Positions 19,682 through 31,041 of a DNA stretch of 64,000 nt are shown piece after piece (position 1 is the first letter of the stretch; every line of letters starts with the position of its first letter). A model generated the notes under the pieces. It was given only the letters and a program-made list of their open reading frames with translations, made no database searches and had not been told where the DNA came from. A program made the position numbers and the translations under genes. The stretch comes from Dioszegia crocea (taxonomy: Eukaryota; Basidiomycota; Tremellomycetes; Tremellales; Bulleribasidiaceae): positions 712,809-776,808 of the forward strand of contig BCKK01000002.1 in the NCBI GenBank assembly GCA_001600615.1. Direction: 5' to 3'.

Positions 19682-22600
19682 ATGCGATCCAGCTACGTCC
19701 TCGCCCTCACTCTTCAGCTCCTGGCTACTTCAGCTCTTGCGCGTCCGAACCAGTGCCCTCCTGGTGAGTACTTCTGCCAGGATCCCAGAAATTTCCTGAC
19801 TCTCAGGTTACGACTGTTCATCCCCCGCTCCCATCCCCTCAGGCTCCGACCTAGACAAGCGCTTTCTCGATTTTGGTGGCTTTGGTGGCTTCACTTTTCC
19901 CTGTCTACCTGGGTTTGGCGGAACCAACGGACAGTGTAATGACTGTCCGGATGGCACGTACTCTGCTGGCGGTTTCAACGCCGCCTGCACACCTGCTCCC
20001 CCCGGTTACTTCGCACCCCCCGGCGCCGTCGTCGCCCTCATCTGTCCCACCGGCACATACACTTCCACTTCGGGCAGATCCTACTGTGACCTCTGCCTGT
20101 TCAACACCGATGTCCTTCTCGGCGCTACTCGGTGTGGTCCCCCATCCTGTCAGGCCGGCTCGGGCCTGTCCAATGGAGCTTGTGTCACCTGCCCCGCCGG
20201 TTCCTTCTCCGCTGGCGGTCAGGTCGGTTGCACACCCGCTCCCGCTGGCTCGTATGCCCCCTCCGGTGCTTCTTCCTCTACCCTCTGCCCCGTCAACACC
20301 TACACTTCCAACCCTGGGAACGCCAACTGCACACCCTGCTCTTCGGGCTCCTCCTCTACCATTGGCTCCACACAATGTACCCCCATCTCCTGCGCGGCTG
20401 GTTCTGGCCTGACCAATGGAGCTTGCGCTACCTGCTCAGCTGGTTCATTCTCAGCTGGTGGCAATGTCGCGTGTAGCCCGGCACCCGCTGGCTCATACGT
20501 TCCCTCCTCTGGAGCCTCGACTTCCACTCTTTGCCCCGTCAACACCTTCACTTCCAACACCGGGTCCTCTGCGTGCTCCCCGTGTGCTTCGGGCTCCTCC
20601 TCTACCGCCGGCTCCACACGGTGCACTCCTATCTCCTGTGCGGCCGGCTCTGGCCTAAGCAACGGTGCTTGCGCTACCTGTCCTGCTGGTTCATTCTCAG
20701 CTGGTGGCAATGTCGCATGTAGCCCGGCACCCGCTGGCTCATACGTTCCCTCCTCTGGAGCCTCGACTTCCACTCTTTGCCCCGTCAATACCCTCACTTC
20801 CAACACCGGTTCCTCTGCGTGCTCCCCGTGTGCTTCGGGCTCCTCCTCTACCGCCGGCTCTACACGTTGCACTCCTATCTCCTGCGCAGCTGGCTCTGGC
20901 TTGACCAACGGTGCTTGTGCAACTTGCCCTGCCGGTTCATTCTCAGCTGGTGGCAACGTCGCTTGCTCTCCCGCGCCAGCTGGATCTTACGCTCCCGCTG
21001 GTGCCTCTTCCTCCACCCCTTGCGCTGTCAACACCTTCACCTCCACCTCAGGCCAAGGTGCTTGCTCCCCCTGCGCGTCAGGCTCGACCTCCCCCGTCGG
21101 AGCTACTAGCTGTACTGCTATCTCTTGCGCAGCTGGCTCTGGATTGACCAACGGCGCTTGCGCTACTTGCCCTGCTGGTTCCTACTCAGCTGGTGGCAAC
21201 GTCGCTTGCACTCCCGCGCCAGCTGGATCTTACGCTCCCGCTGGTGCCTCTACCTCCACCCCTTGCGCTGTCAACACCTTCACCTCCACCTCTGGCCAAG
21301 CTACCTGCTCTCCCTGCGCGTCTGGCTCGACATCCCCCGTCGGCTCCACCAGTTGCACAGCCATATCTTGTGCACCTGGTTCTGGCCTCACCAACGGAGC
21401 TTGCGCTACCTGCCCAGCTGGCTCTTACTCCGCTGGCGGTAACGTCGCCTGCACTCCCTCCCCAGCTGGATCGTACAATCCTTCCTCGGGCGCCACCACC
21501 TCTACCCTTTGCCCAGTCAACACTTTCACATCGTCGACCGGCAAGACAGTATGCTCTCCCTGTGCATCTGGCTCAACTTCTCCCGTCGGCTCCACATCCT
21601 GCACTTCGCTTCAGTGCCTACCTGGGTCCGGCCTTACCAACGGAGCTTGTGCCATCTGCCCTCCTGGGTCTTACTCCGCCGGTGGTAACGTCGCCTGCAC
21701 CCTCGCACCTGCTGGGTCGTTCTCTACCCCTCCCGGTGCCATCGCTCCCGTCCTCTGTCCCACAGGCACCTACACATCCACCACTGGCAACATCCTCTGT
21801 GACCTGTGTATCTTCGGCACCGACGTCCTCCTCGGTGCGACTCGATGTGGTTCCAGCTCCAACGCTCCTACTTGCGCAGCGGGATCTGGCTTGACCAACG
21901 GAGCTTGTGTCGTTTGCACTGCTGGCTCATACTCTGCTGGTGGAAAGGTTGCCTGCACCCCGGCCCCTGCTGGCTCATATGTCCCTTCCTCTGGAGCCTC
22001 GACATCCACCCTCTGCCCCATCAACACCTTCACTTCCACCACTGGCAACACAGTCTGCTCCCCCTGCGCATCGGGCTCGTCCGCGTCCGTTGGCTCCACT
22101 CAATGTGGCTCGGCGTCATGCCTGCCAGGTACCGGTATCAGGAACGGCGCCTGTTCGATCTGCCCTGCCGGCTCATACTCCCCTGGTGGCAACGTGCCTT
22201 GTACCCCCACTCCCGCCGGATCATTCAACCCCGCGCCCGGCGCCATCGTACCCATCCTCTGCCCCATTCAGACCTTCACCGATACCACTGGCAACATCAT
22301 TTGCGACCTCTGTATCCTCTCTTTCCGCATTGGTGCCACATACTGTGGTGACACCTCGTGTGATGCCGGTTCCGGTCGTGTCAACAACGCCTGTACTGTC
22401 TGCCCCGCTGGAACCTCCTCCCCTACCGGTGACGGCTGTGTCACCTGCGCCACCGGTTTCATCTCCACCGGCACTGGCAACTCCAAATGTACCGCCTGCC
22501 CCTCCACTCAAACATCCAACGCCGACCACACCGCCTGCGTTCTCGCTCCCACTGGTGGTCTCACCCGATCCCGTCGTTCATCCATGGTCTGCGACAATGG

Positions 22601-22936
22601 CCTCACAGCCTGCGCCATCGGAAACTCCCCCCGAGCTCGCGCTTTCGAGTGTGTCGACACCATGAATGACATTCAGAGTTGCGGAGGATGTTGGTCTACC
22701 GGAGCTGGTGTGGACTGCACAGCTTTCGATGACCGGGCTACTGCCACTTGTGTTCAAGGTCAATGCCAATGTGAGTCTTAAATTCCTTCTTTGTTCTAGT
22801 ACAATATGCTGACGACTCAGACACATGTCCTTCAGGTTGGGAATTGACTGCGATGGGGTGTGTCAAGAGCGCTGCGGAGAAGAACGTCACTTCCAAGTCA
22901 TCATTGAAGGGGACATGGCACATTCAGCGAAGCTAG
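19682..22936 (+). CDS. secreted cysteine-rich repeat protein with C-terminal CPL1-like domain
   Basis: Starts MRSSYVLALTLQLLATSALA, a signal peptide, then a short intron at about 19765-19808. A single exon of roughly 990 codons follows, then a final exon after the intron at about 22771-22820. The body is about ten tandem units of 80-86 residues. Each reads GSGLTNGACATCPAGSYSAG, then CTPAPAGSY, a CPVNTFTST segment and CSPCASGS, with about eight cysteines. This is the GCC2/GCC3 (ephrin-receptor-like) style. The C-terminal 100 residues hold CDNGLTACAIGN, ECVDTMNDIQSCGGC and CVQGQCQYTCPSGWEL. That is the CPL1-like module of basidiomycete secreted proteins, named from a Cryptococcus capsule/virulence factor. 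No GPI signal or membrane span is seen, so it is secreted or wall-bound. Length is about 1,050 residues. Confidence 0.85.
20158..22450 (+). repeat. coding tandem repeats of about 240-257 bp
   Basis: Unit starts (GGNTCNGG, encoding Gly-Ser-Gly) fall near 20158, 20401, 20647, 20893, 21134, 21378, 21624, 21883, 22128 and 22367. The units at 20401 and 20647 are nearly identical in bases over most of their length, as are those at 20893 and 21134. This points to recent duplication by unequal crossing over. Outer units are more diverged. All lengths keep the reading frame. Confidence 0.9.
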
Positions 22937-23710
22937 ATGCGGGAGTTCTTGGGTTACGAATTGGGACTTAGATAGTACTCTGTATAATAACGATTTCTCT
23001 TTATAATGACCTCATATATTCATAGATTTAGCATAGACAAAATAGCATGAACACTGCATGGGTTACTCTCAAATGTATTACATACCAGCATCCAAGCACA
23101 ATCTGAATCAACACATGGAAAACAGTAGGCTCATATCTCAGACAATAGAAAAACGCCTCCGCGCGTCGGCAATTCCAATTGTCCGATTTCATACATCACC
23201 CACCCATTTGGATCATTGTTGGACCCAGTGTCTTTTTGGATGCATCGATGGCTGCAGCTCGTCATAGTAGGTCTATCAAATTTGCCACGCATAGCTCCAA
23301 TATTGAGATATTGAGACCTGCAGGGCTGGTCAGAGGCAAGTTGTGGTTGACGGATGGGCCAAGCCTAATTTCTTATCAGTTCGGACTCCCTTACGGCATG
23401 ATGGCGCGCCTATTCGGCATTCGGGTGGCGAATCGGCCAAACACGTGGTTCGTGATTAGAAAAAGGTCCGTGCACTGATTTTGCCGACTATGACCGCTTA
23501 CTGCTCCATGCTTTATTATGCTATGCATCAACCAAATTGGGTATGCTTTTGGCAATATGGCCTCTATCTACAACGATGCGGTATGCAAACCCGAAAAATG
23601 TACCATCCAAAAAGTCGTGTTTGGTGGGAAAACAGGTGCATTCCGTTCTTCTCTCAGAAAATTCTATACCCACTCGATCAAATGGGATAACTTCTTGACG
23701 AAGCATTTGA
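22937..23710. other. intergenic region, no supported gene
   Basis: These 774 bases form a 3'-to-3' region between the repeat protein and the oxidoreductase. It is AT-richer than its surroundings. Open frames of 60-99 codons exist (for example 23179-23478) but show no domain, no intron logic and no good start. Confidence 0.4.
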
Positions 23711-25235
23711 TCAGAGCGCCTTGTATATCATCATCAAAATGGTCAAGTCGTCCTTTGCTACACTCGATCAGCGATTAGTCGAACGGGGTTGTCAAGCAGA
23801 AGAGACATACCGTCAGAAGCCGTGGTCTTGATTGCTGTTTCGCCTCGCAAGTTACTGTACAACGCTTTATACTCCAGAGTATAGGGGTCTTCGTATGTGG
23901 GGCGGATGTTGATTTCTTCGTAATCGCCGTTCGGTGCGCTCCGCTTGATGGAAGCAGTGACAGGCAGGCCTTTGACGTAAGGTCTATGAGTCAGCGAGAA
24001 CTCAATCTTGCAGACTCACGTATCGTAGCTGAGCTTGATCCTCTGATCGCCGCAGAATAGCTCAATGTAGGCATCGAATGTTCTGACCTGATCGATGCCC
24101 ATCTACAATCAGCTTAGTCCACTGGAGAGACCAACCTCGTAATACGCAACAAAACCATCACTGGTGGTCAGCTTGAGTTCCCAGGCACAGACGTACTATT
24201 GGAATAGAGCAGTGAGGAAGCGACCTCCACAGCTCCGAGTAGCAGAGATGACCTTCTGCGGCATTCCAAGCAGCTCACGCATTGCACTAAGATCGTGCGT
24301 AGCGAGACCGTTGAGGAGATTCCAAGTCAGGCGTTCTGTCGGATTTTCACTCTTGTCGCCGAGGGCAGCAATGTACATCTCGTCTCCAATGATTTTTCGC
24401 TCCGGCCCGGACTCGGCGGCAAAGTCTGGATATCATCAGCACATGAGACTCTGTATGGCATACCGTTAACTTTGATGGGAAATGTTGCGCTCTGGTCCAC
24501 GAAGAAGGCATTCTGAGGCAGTCAGCGTTGTGTTCCCGACCAAGAGAGATTACTCACGCTTCCGATAATATCTCGAATGTTCACTGCGGATTAGCTTACA
24601 TGGGGTGATTACTCGCCATATTGGATCTTTCCAGGTCCCAGATCTTTGATGATCTGCTTGACACGTAGGAAGGCAGTAGCGTATCGACGCATATATCCGA
24701 CAAAGACGAGTTTGCCCGATGCCTTCTCCGCGCGCTCGATTTCTTCAGCACCGGGCAAGGTAATCGACATGGGCTTCTCGATGAAGATATGCTTTCCTGC
24801 CTCCAGACACTGAACAGCATGTATAACCTAGGTGTCAGATCGTACAGTCATCAAAGGCGTACATGGTATTCGCTGATCATCAGCTTCGCCCAGTTGTAAG
24901 CGAGGATGCACTCACTTGGCGTTCATAATCATGACTAGGTCTACCTCTGGATGATTCTTAAGCATCTCCCCGCTGAGAGGTCAGTACATTCGGCAGAGTT
25001 CCCAGGCACGCACACGTCCACATAAGTGTTGGGTACGTGATACTTTGCAGCGCAGTGCTCCAAAGCTTGGCGAGAGATATCGACCAGGGCGACAGTTTTG
25101 AACATGCTTGAACATTGCAAGAGAGTCGGCAGCTAAGACTCAGCTTATAATTTAGGTTGGACTCACATGCACGGTCATGGCTACCTCTCCGACACCGATG
25201 ATGGCGACGTTGAAGATCGGAGAATTAGTGCTCAT
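23711..25235 (-). CDS. Gfo/Idh/MocA-family NAD(P)-dependent oxidoreductase
   Basis: The start gives MSTNSPIFNVAIIGVGEVAM, with the Rossmann glycine loop GVGEVA. Next come a dinucleotide-ribose binding region (ALVDISRQALEHCAAKYHVP), HPEVDLVMIMNA, and the family hallmark GKHIFIEKPMSI, where the EKP Lys is the usual catalytic/binding residue. Later blocks include VFVGYMRRYATAFLRVKQII, NLLNGLATHDLSAMRELLG and YEDPYTLEYKALYSNLRGE. The last exon, after an intron ending near 23767, ends SDAKDDLTILMMIYKAL. About nine introns are needed; length is near 390 residues. Such enzymes act on sugars, inositols or their acids; the substrate here is not readable. No signal peptide, so cytosolic. Confidence 0.85.
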
Positions 25236-25584
25236 CTTGCCTTGCTGTTTGAGGCTGGAGGGGCAAAGATTGGTCAATATGCTTCTGTGTAAAAGTGGTT
25301 CGTGTGGGAAATCTGAGATGCTGGGGTCATGCTCTTTATATGCCGGGCCGTCTTGGCCCCGTCTTCGACGATGCGGATAAATAAAAGGTCGAGCAAATGG
25401 CAGCAATAGGTGGGCAGTTCGACCCTTTTGCGTGCGGATATATCGCGGATAAAGGTCGTGCCTGGGGCCTGGGCCGAGTGGGGTAAAGTGGAGATGTGGA
25501 GATGACTGACTCGAGGGCTGTACTAAGCTTGCGCTGACCTGAGCAGGAATGCATGTAGGAAAGGCTAGAGATGTCCCCACAAGT
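25236..25584. promoter_or_regulatory. promoter of the Gfo/Idh/MocA gene
   Basis: These 349 bases hold no gene. On the minus strand CATATAAAG (about 25335-25343) and TTTATTTATCC (about 25376-25386) lie 100-150 bases before the start and are TATA-like. The rest is the 3' flank of the GST gene. Confidence 0.4.
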
Positions 25585-26318
25585 CTACTGCTTGAAGTTA
25601 CCGCTCAATGTATATCCCGTCTTCTTGACTGCCCTCTTGTAGCTGTCAATTTCCTTGGTCCGCTTCAACCATGCCTCCGTCTCAGGCCATCGCCCTTCCC
25701 CATGACCCTTGTTGCCCAGTTTACGCTCAAGCATGAACTCGATACTATCCCAGGTCAGCAAAGACCAAACCTACCGGTGGAGGAGAAAACAACATACCTG
25801 AACTGCATCTGAATGTCCGCAGCGGTCAACTTGTCCCCAACAATCCATTCGCTTCCAGCTTTCTTCTGTTCCGCCAAAGCCCCCTCCAGCCAATTCATGT
25901 CATTGACGACATTTTTGCTCATTCTCTCCTCCATATCTGCCATGGTTCCCTTGGCCTCCTCAGCGATATTCCACCTGGCATACAGAATCGCCGACGCGTG
26001 AAGCATGAACGTGCCCTCAGCGGCATGAAGCCATTGACGTACGTCCGCGCGCTGTTGAGGGTCGTTCGGTAGGAGAGGGGAGGAGGTCTTCTCGCAGAGG
26101 TACTCGATAATAGCGCCGGATTCAGTCACAACGACTGAGCCATCTTTGATGGTGGGGCTTTTAGCGAGTGGGGAAGGGATCTGGGCTTTGAAGTCGGTCG
26201 GACCTTGCCCGTTCAGCGCACGGTCGGCAGCGACGAGCTCATACTCCAGGCCAAGCGCCTCGAGTATCCAGGCGATACGGATTGCGCGAGAGGAGTTCAA
26301 AAAGTATAGTGTCAACAT
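25585..26318 (-). CDS. glutathione S-transferase
   Basis: A cytosolic conjugating enzyme. The N-terminal thioredoxin-like domain (about residues 1-80) starts MLTLYFLNSSRAIRIAWILE; the Ser-Ser-Arg after the first strand is where the catalytic Ser usually sits. SPTIKDGSVVVTESGAIIEYL contains the glutathione-binding Glu-Ser pair. The helical C-terminal domain has DVRQWLHAAEGTFMLHASAI and ends with the canonical LTAADIQMQF. One intron near 25740-25800 joins to a tail with ERKLGNKGHGEGRWPETEAW and TGYTLSGNFKQ. Length is about 225 residues, usual. The fold resembles fungal Gtt1-like enzymes. A TATATAT element lies 59 bases upstream. Confidence 0.9.
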
Positions 26319-26624
26319 AGTGGGGTGGATATGAGGAAGATGCAGAAAAGAGATCAGGCAGCTCTACAAATCCGGCTATATATGTTGACCGTTTGACCGG
26401 TGATTGGATCGACGCCACAATTGAGCTCCAACAACGCCGGAATGTCTAAACCGGCAGACCTCTAGCTGACACGCAGCTCGCACGCCATGACTCGGCTCAA
26501 GGGTCCAATTGATACAGGACTAATTGTACAATATCTGACTGACGGACAATAATCAGGTCCGATTCTATTTGACCTGCCAGTGGATTCAGGTCCAAATCCT
26601 CCTACCTCTTCAGTTTCTCCGATC
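26319..26624. promoter_or_regulatory. promoter of the GST gene and 3' flank of the histidine kinase gene
   Basis: These 306 bases have no gene. TATATAT at 26377-26383 is the likely GST TATA box on the minus strand. Farther out are several short TGACGG/CTGACA stretches of unclear meaning. Confidence 0.45.
26377..26383 (-). promoter_or_regulatory. TATA box of the GST gene
   Basis: TATATAT lies 59 bases upstream of the GST start codon (26318) on the minus strand. The distance suits a short leader. Confidence 0.5.
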
Positions 26625-29329
26625 TCAATTCCCATTCTCAGGCTTCCTCTTCGCCTCTACCTCTGCCACTATCCGCCGCACTGCTTTCATTTGATCCAAC
26701 CCTTTCACTAGCCAGCCGTCCAATTCCGCATCTCCATGTATCGCCAGGCTTTTCAACCTGGGGTCCGACTGACCCAGCCCTGTCAGCGCATATATTATGC
26801 ACCTTTTCCAGCCCTTCTTGACTTGAATCGCCCGCATATGCCTCGCCGCCTCAACTCCATCCATGACTGGCATGGATACGTCGGTCAAGACAAGCTCCGG
26901 CTCAAACTCCTCAAACACCCTCACCGCCTCCGCTCCATCTGCTGCTTGGGTACAATCGACGGGTACAGGACCCCGCTTGAGAGCCGTGTACAGGATTTTG
27001 AGACAAACAGCGTTGTCGTCGACAATCAATACTCGAAGCTTGTCTCCCCGTCGGCCGGTAGGTCCGATGACCGATAGGCCACGTAGAAGTCGTTGGTTGA
27101 CAGCAGGTTTCCTCGCCTGTTGAAGGACCTCGTGTATTACGCCTTTGCTCTCGCCGGCTTGGACAGGCAGGATCACCTCGAATGACGTCCCTTTCCCAGC
27201 CTCTGAGGAAAGAGTGAGGGTACCGCCAAGACTTTCGACCAATTGCTTGGTTATATGCAGTCCAAGTCCGGCACCAGGCGTGTGTTGGTCCTGCTTGGTG
27301 AAAGGCTCGAGAAGTCGAGGGAGGCTTTGCATGTCGAATCCGATCCCGGTATCGGTGATCCGTGTGACTAGACGTTCGTTTGTGTATGATATGTATATGG
27401 ATATGGTACCGGATGAGCAGAACTTGCACGCGTTGGTCAAGCCGTTGATGATTATTCTGACTCGTCAGCCAAGTACTCGCCAGCATGCAAAACTTACCGA
27501 TTATATTTCGCTTCGTTTAATAACACAACCCGCTGCTCACAATCCAACACCACACTAGGCGCTTCCTCGTTCTCGCCAAATTGCACAATACACATCCTCG
27601 CCGCGTTCTGCGCCGCCTCGGCGATATCCACTCGGGTTCGCTTTTGCTTTCTATTATCCTCGCTCGCCCGCGCGAAATCCAGCACGTCATTCAAGATATG
27701 ACTAAGTGAAAGACCACTCGCTTGGGCGATATTCAGGATCTCTGCTGTTCCTTTGGTATCCCCGTCTTGCAGAGTCTTGTTGGCCAGCTCGACGCCAGAC
27801 AGTATGCCGTAGAGCGGTGTACGTAGCTCATGGCTTATAGAGGAGAGGAAGGCGGTCTTGGCGGCATCGGCCTCCATGACTCGAGTTTGGACGATACTGG
27901 AGAGGAGGACAGAGCCGATGGAGCGAGCGATGTTTAGTGTAGAAGGCGAGATAGGAATATGATGGGAGATGCCGATCTGGAGAAAAATTGGTTGGCCGAG
28001 GGAGAAGAAGGGGATGAGGACATGAGCGCGGATGTTAGCCGGTAGGTGAGTTTCGAGACCGGAGGATTCGGGAGAAGTGTAAACAGCAGGAGCTCCGTGG
28101 TTATTGAGGAAGTCCAGAAGTGTCCCCGGGGACTGAACTTCCTGCAATGTCTCTGTAGGCAGAGATGCAATGACGGATAAGGGATATTGGGAAGTGGAGT
28201 CGAAGACTAGCTCCCGCTTGCCTGGCTGAAGACGTCAGCGGCTGAAAACCTGAGTAGGCCGACTACGTACTACGGTACAGATCCCGCGCAGATCGAGCAG
28301 AGCTGCACCTGACAGCTCTGTCACTGCAATCAACTTTTCCAGCGCCGAGCGAGCGAGGTCCGGAAACTTCAAAGCCGTTGTCAAAGGCCTATCAGACACG
28401 CGATAGCCGCCATCGAATCCGTCATGAATCAACTCCGTCAGCACTTTCCGTGCCTGTGCCTCCTTCGTCCGTGTATGTCCCTCCCACGTTGCCCTCAGCT
28501 GCACCAGCAGCATATTGGTCACGTTTGTGACTACCAAACGCTCCTGGTCCGTGAATTCTTCATGAACATTGTCGGCAAACATGATGTTGATCGCGCCAAT
28601 GCCGAGGCTTTCTGGAAGCCCAGTAGGTTTTTCGTCGGAGGGATCAGAGCGATCCGTGTCCAGAGTATCGCATTTGAGGGTGACCGCACTACCGATGTAG
28701 CTGCAGATACCGTTGAGGGTGTAAGGGTTTGATCGGAAGCGCCAGTCTTCAGCCATGCGGGGTGAGAACAGGATTCGGTTCTCGAGCAACACGGAGTGTC
28801 CGCAGAGCGATGTGAGGGGTTCTAACTCCACGTTGAGCCGTAGGGCAAAACGCTCAATGAGAGCTGGGATCCCTCCAATTGCAAAGATGGTCTGGAGGGA
28901 ATTCCGAAAGAGGGTAAAAGTAATGAAGGCGTTGGGGAAAAAGGCTGCGAGAAGGTCGATGGCCGTCTGGATATTTCCAGTCTGCACCGGCCCCATGATA
29001 TCGTATTCGAGTAGTAGACGTTCGCGAAAGTCTTCGTGTGGGGAACGGGGTGGGGGGAGGTGGTCATGGTGTTCTGTGTAAGACCGGACGGCACGTGCCG
29101 TTTCGTCTGTGATCGTTGTCGAGGTGTACACAGGTAGCTCTGAGGAAGAAGGCGGGGGTGATCGGCATTGACGTGAAGGGCTTGGATTTGATGCACTAGA
29201 TAAAGGTCGAGGAGGGATATGGTCCGAGTCGAAGTCTCCTGCCGAGTATGCAAGTAGGAAAGACTTCCACTCCGCTATGCTTGAGGCGGGAGGAGCGCCG
29301 GGGGTGGGAGAGACCTCCTCGCCCAGCAT
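26625..29329 (-). CDS. hybrid histidine kinase (GAF - HisKA - HATPase - REC)
   Basis: A fungal two-component sensor. The first 100 residues are Pro/Ser-rich. A GAF-like region follows, with TGNIQTAIDLLAAFFPNAF, then the segment with LCGHSVLLENRILFSPRMAE, and a second GAF-like region near residues 400-480. The phosphoacceptor box is SISHELRTPLYGIL. ATPase motifs are GLTNACKFCS (N box), DTGIGFD, PFTKQD and GAGLGLHI. The receiver has LIVDDNAV, the phospho-Asp in LTDVSMPVMDG, YALTGL and the conserved Lys of WLVKGL. All catalytic residues are present. There is no membrane span, so it is cytosolic or nuclear. Two or three introns; about 860 residues. It should feed an Ypd1-type phosphorelay. The signal sensed is unknown; GAF folds bind small molecules or chromophores. 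Confidence 0.9.
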
Positions 29330-29554
29330 TATATCTGAGGTGTGTTATGGAGCATGAAGAGATGAAGCCATGATTAGCAGGAAAATCCTCCACTCTGGCC
29401 CCTCACAATCACCGGCCAGAGTCTAGATATGAATTCTGGATTGCTTGCATCAGCATCCGATATCCGAGGGCCATCTCTTGCTTCCGCCGGAAGCACATTG
29501 CAACCACATTGAGAGCATAAGGCGCTATGATAGCTATGCAGATTAAGCTTATCA
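29330..29554. other. intergenic, no gene seen
   Basis: These 225 bases lie between the histidine kinase start and the SDR stop, both minus strand. They hold the kinase promoter; no clear TATA box. Confidence 0.35.
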
Positions 29555-30710
29555 TCACCACGCAGTATGTCCACCATCTACCAAGAGATCCGCCCCCGTC
29601 ATAAAGCTAGACGCATCGCTCAGGAGGAACAAAACCGGCCCACGGAACTCGTCTGGAGTCGACAGCCTACCCAGCATGCTACCTCGGAGCCACTCTTCCT
29701 CAAAGTCGGGTCTTTCAGCGAGTAACGCGTCGGTCATGGCTGTACGGATGTATCCTGGCGAGAGGGTCTAGCGTGTCAGTATATGCCAGTTATCTCAAGG
29801 CCAGGACGGAAGGGAGAAACTGACATTGACGCGAATTCCAAATGACCCCCATTCGGCGGCTGCGGACCTTGCCATCTGAAGCAGGGCGGCTTTGGAGCTG
29901 TTGTAGGCGATGCAAGATAGTCCTTTCACGTCAGTTTCCGAACTGATTCACTCCAAGGGCAACCCAGCAGCAGGATAGAGGAACTGCTCACCCTTGTTGG
30001 AGACCGACCCGGACATCGAAGCGGTCATTGCTATACTGCCTTTGATATCCCGCTTAATCATCCCCCGAGCAGCCGCTTGGATAGTAAGGAACATGCCTGA
30101 TATCAGTCATGATCTGGATCATTCAACTCACCAGTGACATTTATATCCATCACTCGCCTGAAATCGCCCTCCTTAAAATCAACAGCAGGACACATGAGCT
30201 GTATACCCGCCGCTCCGAAAAACCTCGATAGCTTGACGCCGTCTTTGCTATCATTCTCCTCATATATCCCCCCAATCACCTTCTCCACTGCAGCAGCATC
30301 TGTGATGTTCAATTGACGATAGGCCAGCTTTGCCCCTTTCTCCTTGGCAAGTGCCTCCGCTTTGGACCACTCTGCCGGGTCTGGAGAAGGCAGGATATCG
30401 AGACAGTAAACTGCCGAAGCGTCGGCTTCAAGCAAAGCGATGGCTATGCAAAGCCCGAGACCGCGTGCGCCTCCAGTGATGAGCACGCCCTGGGAGGCGA
30501 GGGAGAAGAGTGCTGGTGTAGATCGCGTAGCGTGTGAGGTGGCTGGGTGAAATTATCAGTGAGATGGCTCGGTCACGATAAGGATTCCCTCTCGTGCTCA
30601 CCTCCTTCCTTGGCCTTGCTGGCTACTGTCGGGTCGATGACCGCTTTCCCAGCCTCGATGTTGGCCGGGGTGGGCGGAGTGGAAACACCTGGGACTGCAG
30701 TCGCTGCCAT
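29555..30710 (-). CDS. short-chain dehydrogenase/reductase (sorbose-reductase/arabinitol-dehydrogenase-like)
   Basis: A cytosolic NAD(P)H oxidoreductase. After about 50 low-complexity residues (MAATAVPGVSTPPTPANIEA and on) comes GVLITGGARGLGLCIAIALL, the Rossmann TGxxxGxG motif. QLNITDAAAVEKVIGGI carries the usual acidic adenine-binding position. The structural NNAG is replaced by GAAG. The catalytic set is intact: Ser in TASMSGSVSNKG, and Tyr and Lys in AYNSSKAALLQMARSAAAEW. The end reads LFLLSDASSFMTGADLLVDG. Four introns or so; about 330 residues. Relatives reduce ketoses or oxidise polyols, but the substrate is not proven. Confidence 0.85.
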
Positions 30711-31041
30711 AACTGGGGATCAGAGAGATGTCAGATGGAAAGGAGAGCGAGTAGGTAAGTGGTTGAAAGAACTAAACTCTTATGATGTCGTCTGGAGATC
30801 AGATCTCCCTGTACACCGTTAGCGGTCCGTGGAGCATACTAGGTGGAGGTGCTTTGCGGGGACACCGGGGAGACTCGCATGCCCCACAACGCACAAAGCT
30901 CGGCCTTCGGGCCATTTCGGCCCGGACCTCTACTTAGCTGCAGTCGAAATTTCTTGCATCTGCACATGTATTTGCTCCTCTTTTCGCCTTGACGCTATCT
31001 ACAAGATGTACACGCGTAGACTTCTCAACCTCAACATGAAG
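30711..31041. other. SDR promoter and 3' flank of the next gene
   Basis: These 331 bases hold no supported gene. A C/T- and TCTTTT-rich block around 30960-30990 may be part of the F-box-like gene terminator (minus strand). Confidence 0.35.

Noticed and set aside
20300..20956. 218-codon minus-strand frame with repeated EPAGQVAQAPL phrases
   Set aside because: It is the antisense shadow of the coding tandem repeats; the opposite strand has the signal peptide, cysteines and CPL1-like end.
19930..22450. Possible CRISPR-like or satellite array
   Set aside because: The repeat period is about 246 bp, always a multiple of three, and the repeats encode a conserved Cys pattern, so it is a coding array.
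21193..22665. Long alternative plus-strand frames (233 and 252 codons) inside the repeat gene
   Set aside because: Both are Pro/Leu/Ala shadows created by the GC-rich repeats in frame +2/+3.
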